In this document: one piece after another, positions 40,997 through 41,071 of the stretch
Layout: each line of letters opens with the position of its first letter
Position numbering within the stretch: position 1 is the first letter of the stretch
Source of the DNA: Acidimicrobiaceae bacterium
GTDB lineage: Bacteria; Actinomycetota; Acidimicrobiia; Acidimicrobiales; Aldehydirespiratoraceae
Assembly: GCA_028819505.1 (NCBI GenBank)
Contig: JAPPLH010000070.1
Coordinates: 51,100-92,170 of the forward strand
Reading direction: 5' to 3'
DNA length: 41,071 nucleotides
Made by a program: the position numbers and the translations under genes
Notes under the pieces: model-generated
The model's database searches: none
The model's input: only the letters and a program-made list of their open reading frames with translations
What the model was told of the DNA's origin: nothing

Positions 40997-41071
40997 CGCC
41001 CTTGCGCATCTCGACCCGCTCGCCGCCTCCAACCCTTGTGTTCGTTTGCGCCGGGGCCACGGTGCGGCGAG

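Overview
The window is high-GC bacterial DNA. LLM/F420-type oxidoreductases, a class III aminotransferase, MMPL and MFS transporters and many leaderless-looking promoters (a TAnnnT box 6-8 nt before the start codon) suggest an uncultivated actinobacterium, perhaps Acidimicrobiia-like. That placement is inference; there is no rRNA or tRNA to anchor it. The first ~120 bases are G/C homopolymer of the kind seen at poor contig ends.

Layout. 0.1-6.2 kb: DEAD-box RNA helicase; a minus-strand set of VOC protein, LLM oxidoreductase and class III aminotransferase; a divergent YeiH-type transporter. 6.2-8.3 kb: an amidohydrolase stub abuts an AT-rich patch and an AAA/DUF4143 ATPase. 8.3-17.7 kb: minus-strand FGGY kinase, zinc alcohol dehydrogenase, amidohydrolase, MMPL exporter, MFS exporter and Rieske oxygenase, with a recurring ~46-bp intergenic repeat around the first three. 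17.8-24.3 kb: an accessory island with a HigBA toxin-antitoxin pair, a ferredoxin-MBL hydrolase, a second DUF4143 ATPase, a Calx-beta-like surface protein, a fused nucleotidyltransferase-HEPN-like protein and C-terminal stubs of two lost genes. Two repeat pairs tie this island to the ATPase at 6.5 kb and to the intergenic DNA at 8.3 kb.

24.3-30.2 kb is the most interesting part. A tightly packed plus-strand operon encodes a TPP-dependent 2-oxoacid dehydrogenase E1 alpha and beta, a free-standing lipoyl domain, an SDR, a full-length homologue of methenyl-tetrahydromethanopterin cyclohydrolase (Mch), a second SDR and an LLM protein with Mer-like (F420-dependent methylene-H4MPT reductase) motifs. 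No E2 acyltransferase or E3 is encoded here. This looks like an undescribed lipoyl- and pterin-linked C1, or cyclic-amidine, pathway.

30.2-38.3 kb: a minus-strand catabolic operon (VOC dioxygenase-like, cupin, hydantoinase/oxoprolinase A and B, acyl-CoA synthetase) faces a divergent XRE-cupin regulator, which is followed by two small membrane proteins. 38.5-41 kb: an Amt ammonium transporter is followed by three overlapping or adjacent single-TM microproteins (53, 74 and 41 aa), a strong hairpin and a further membrane protein. The Amt-microprotein cluster is a second candidate for an undescribed complex.
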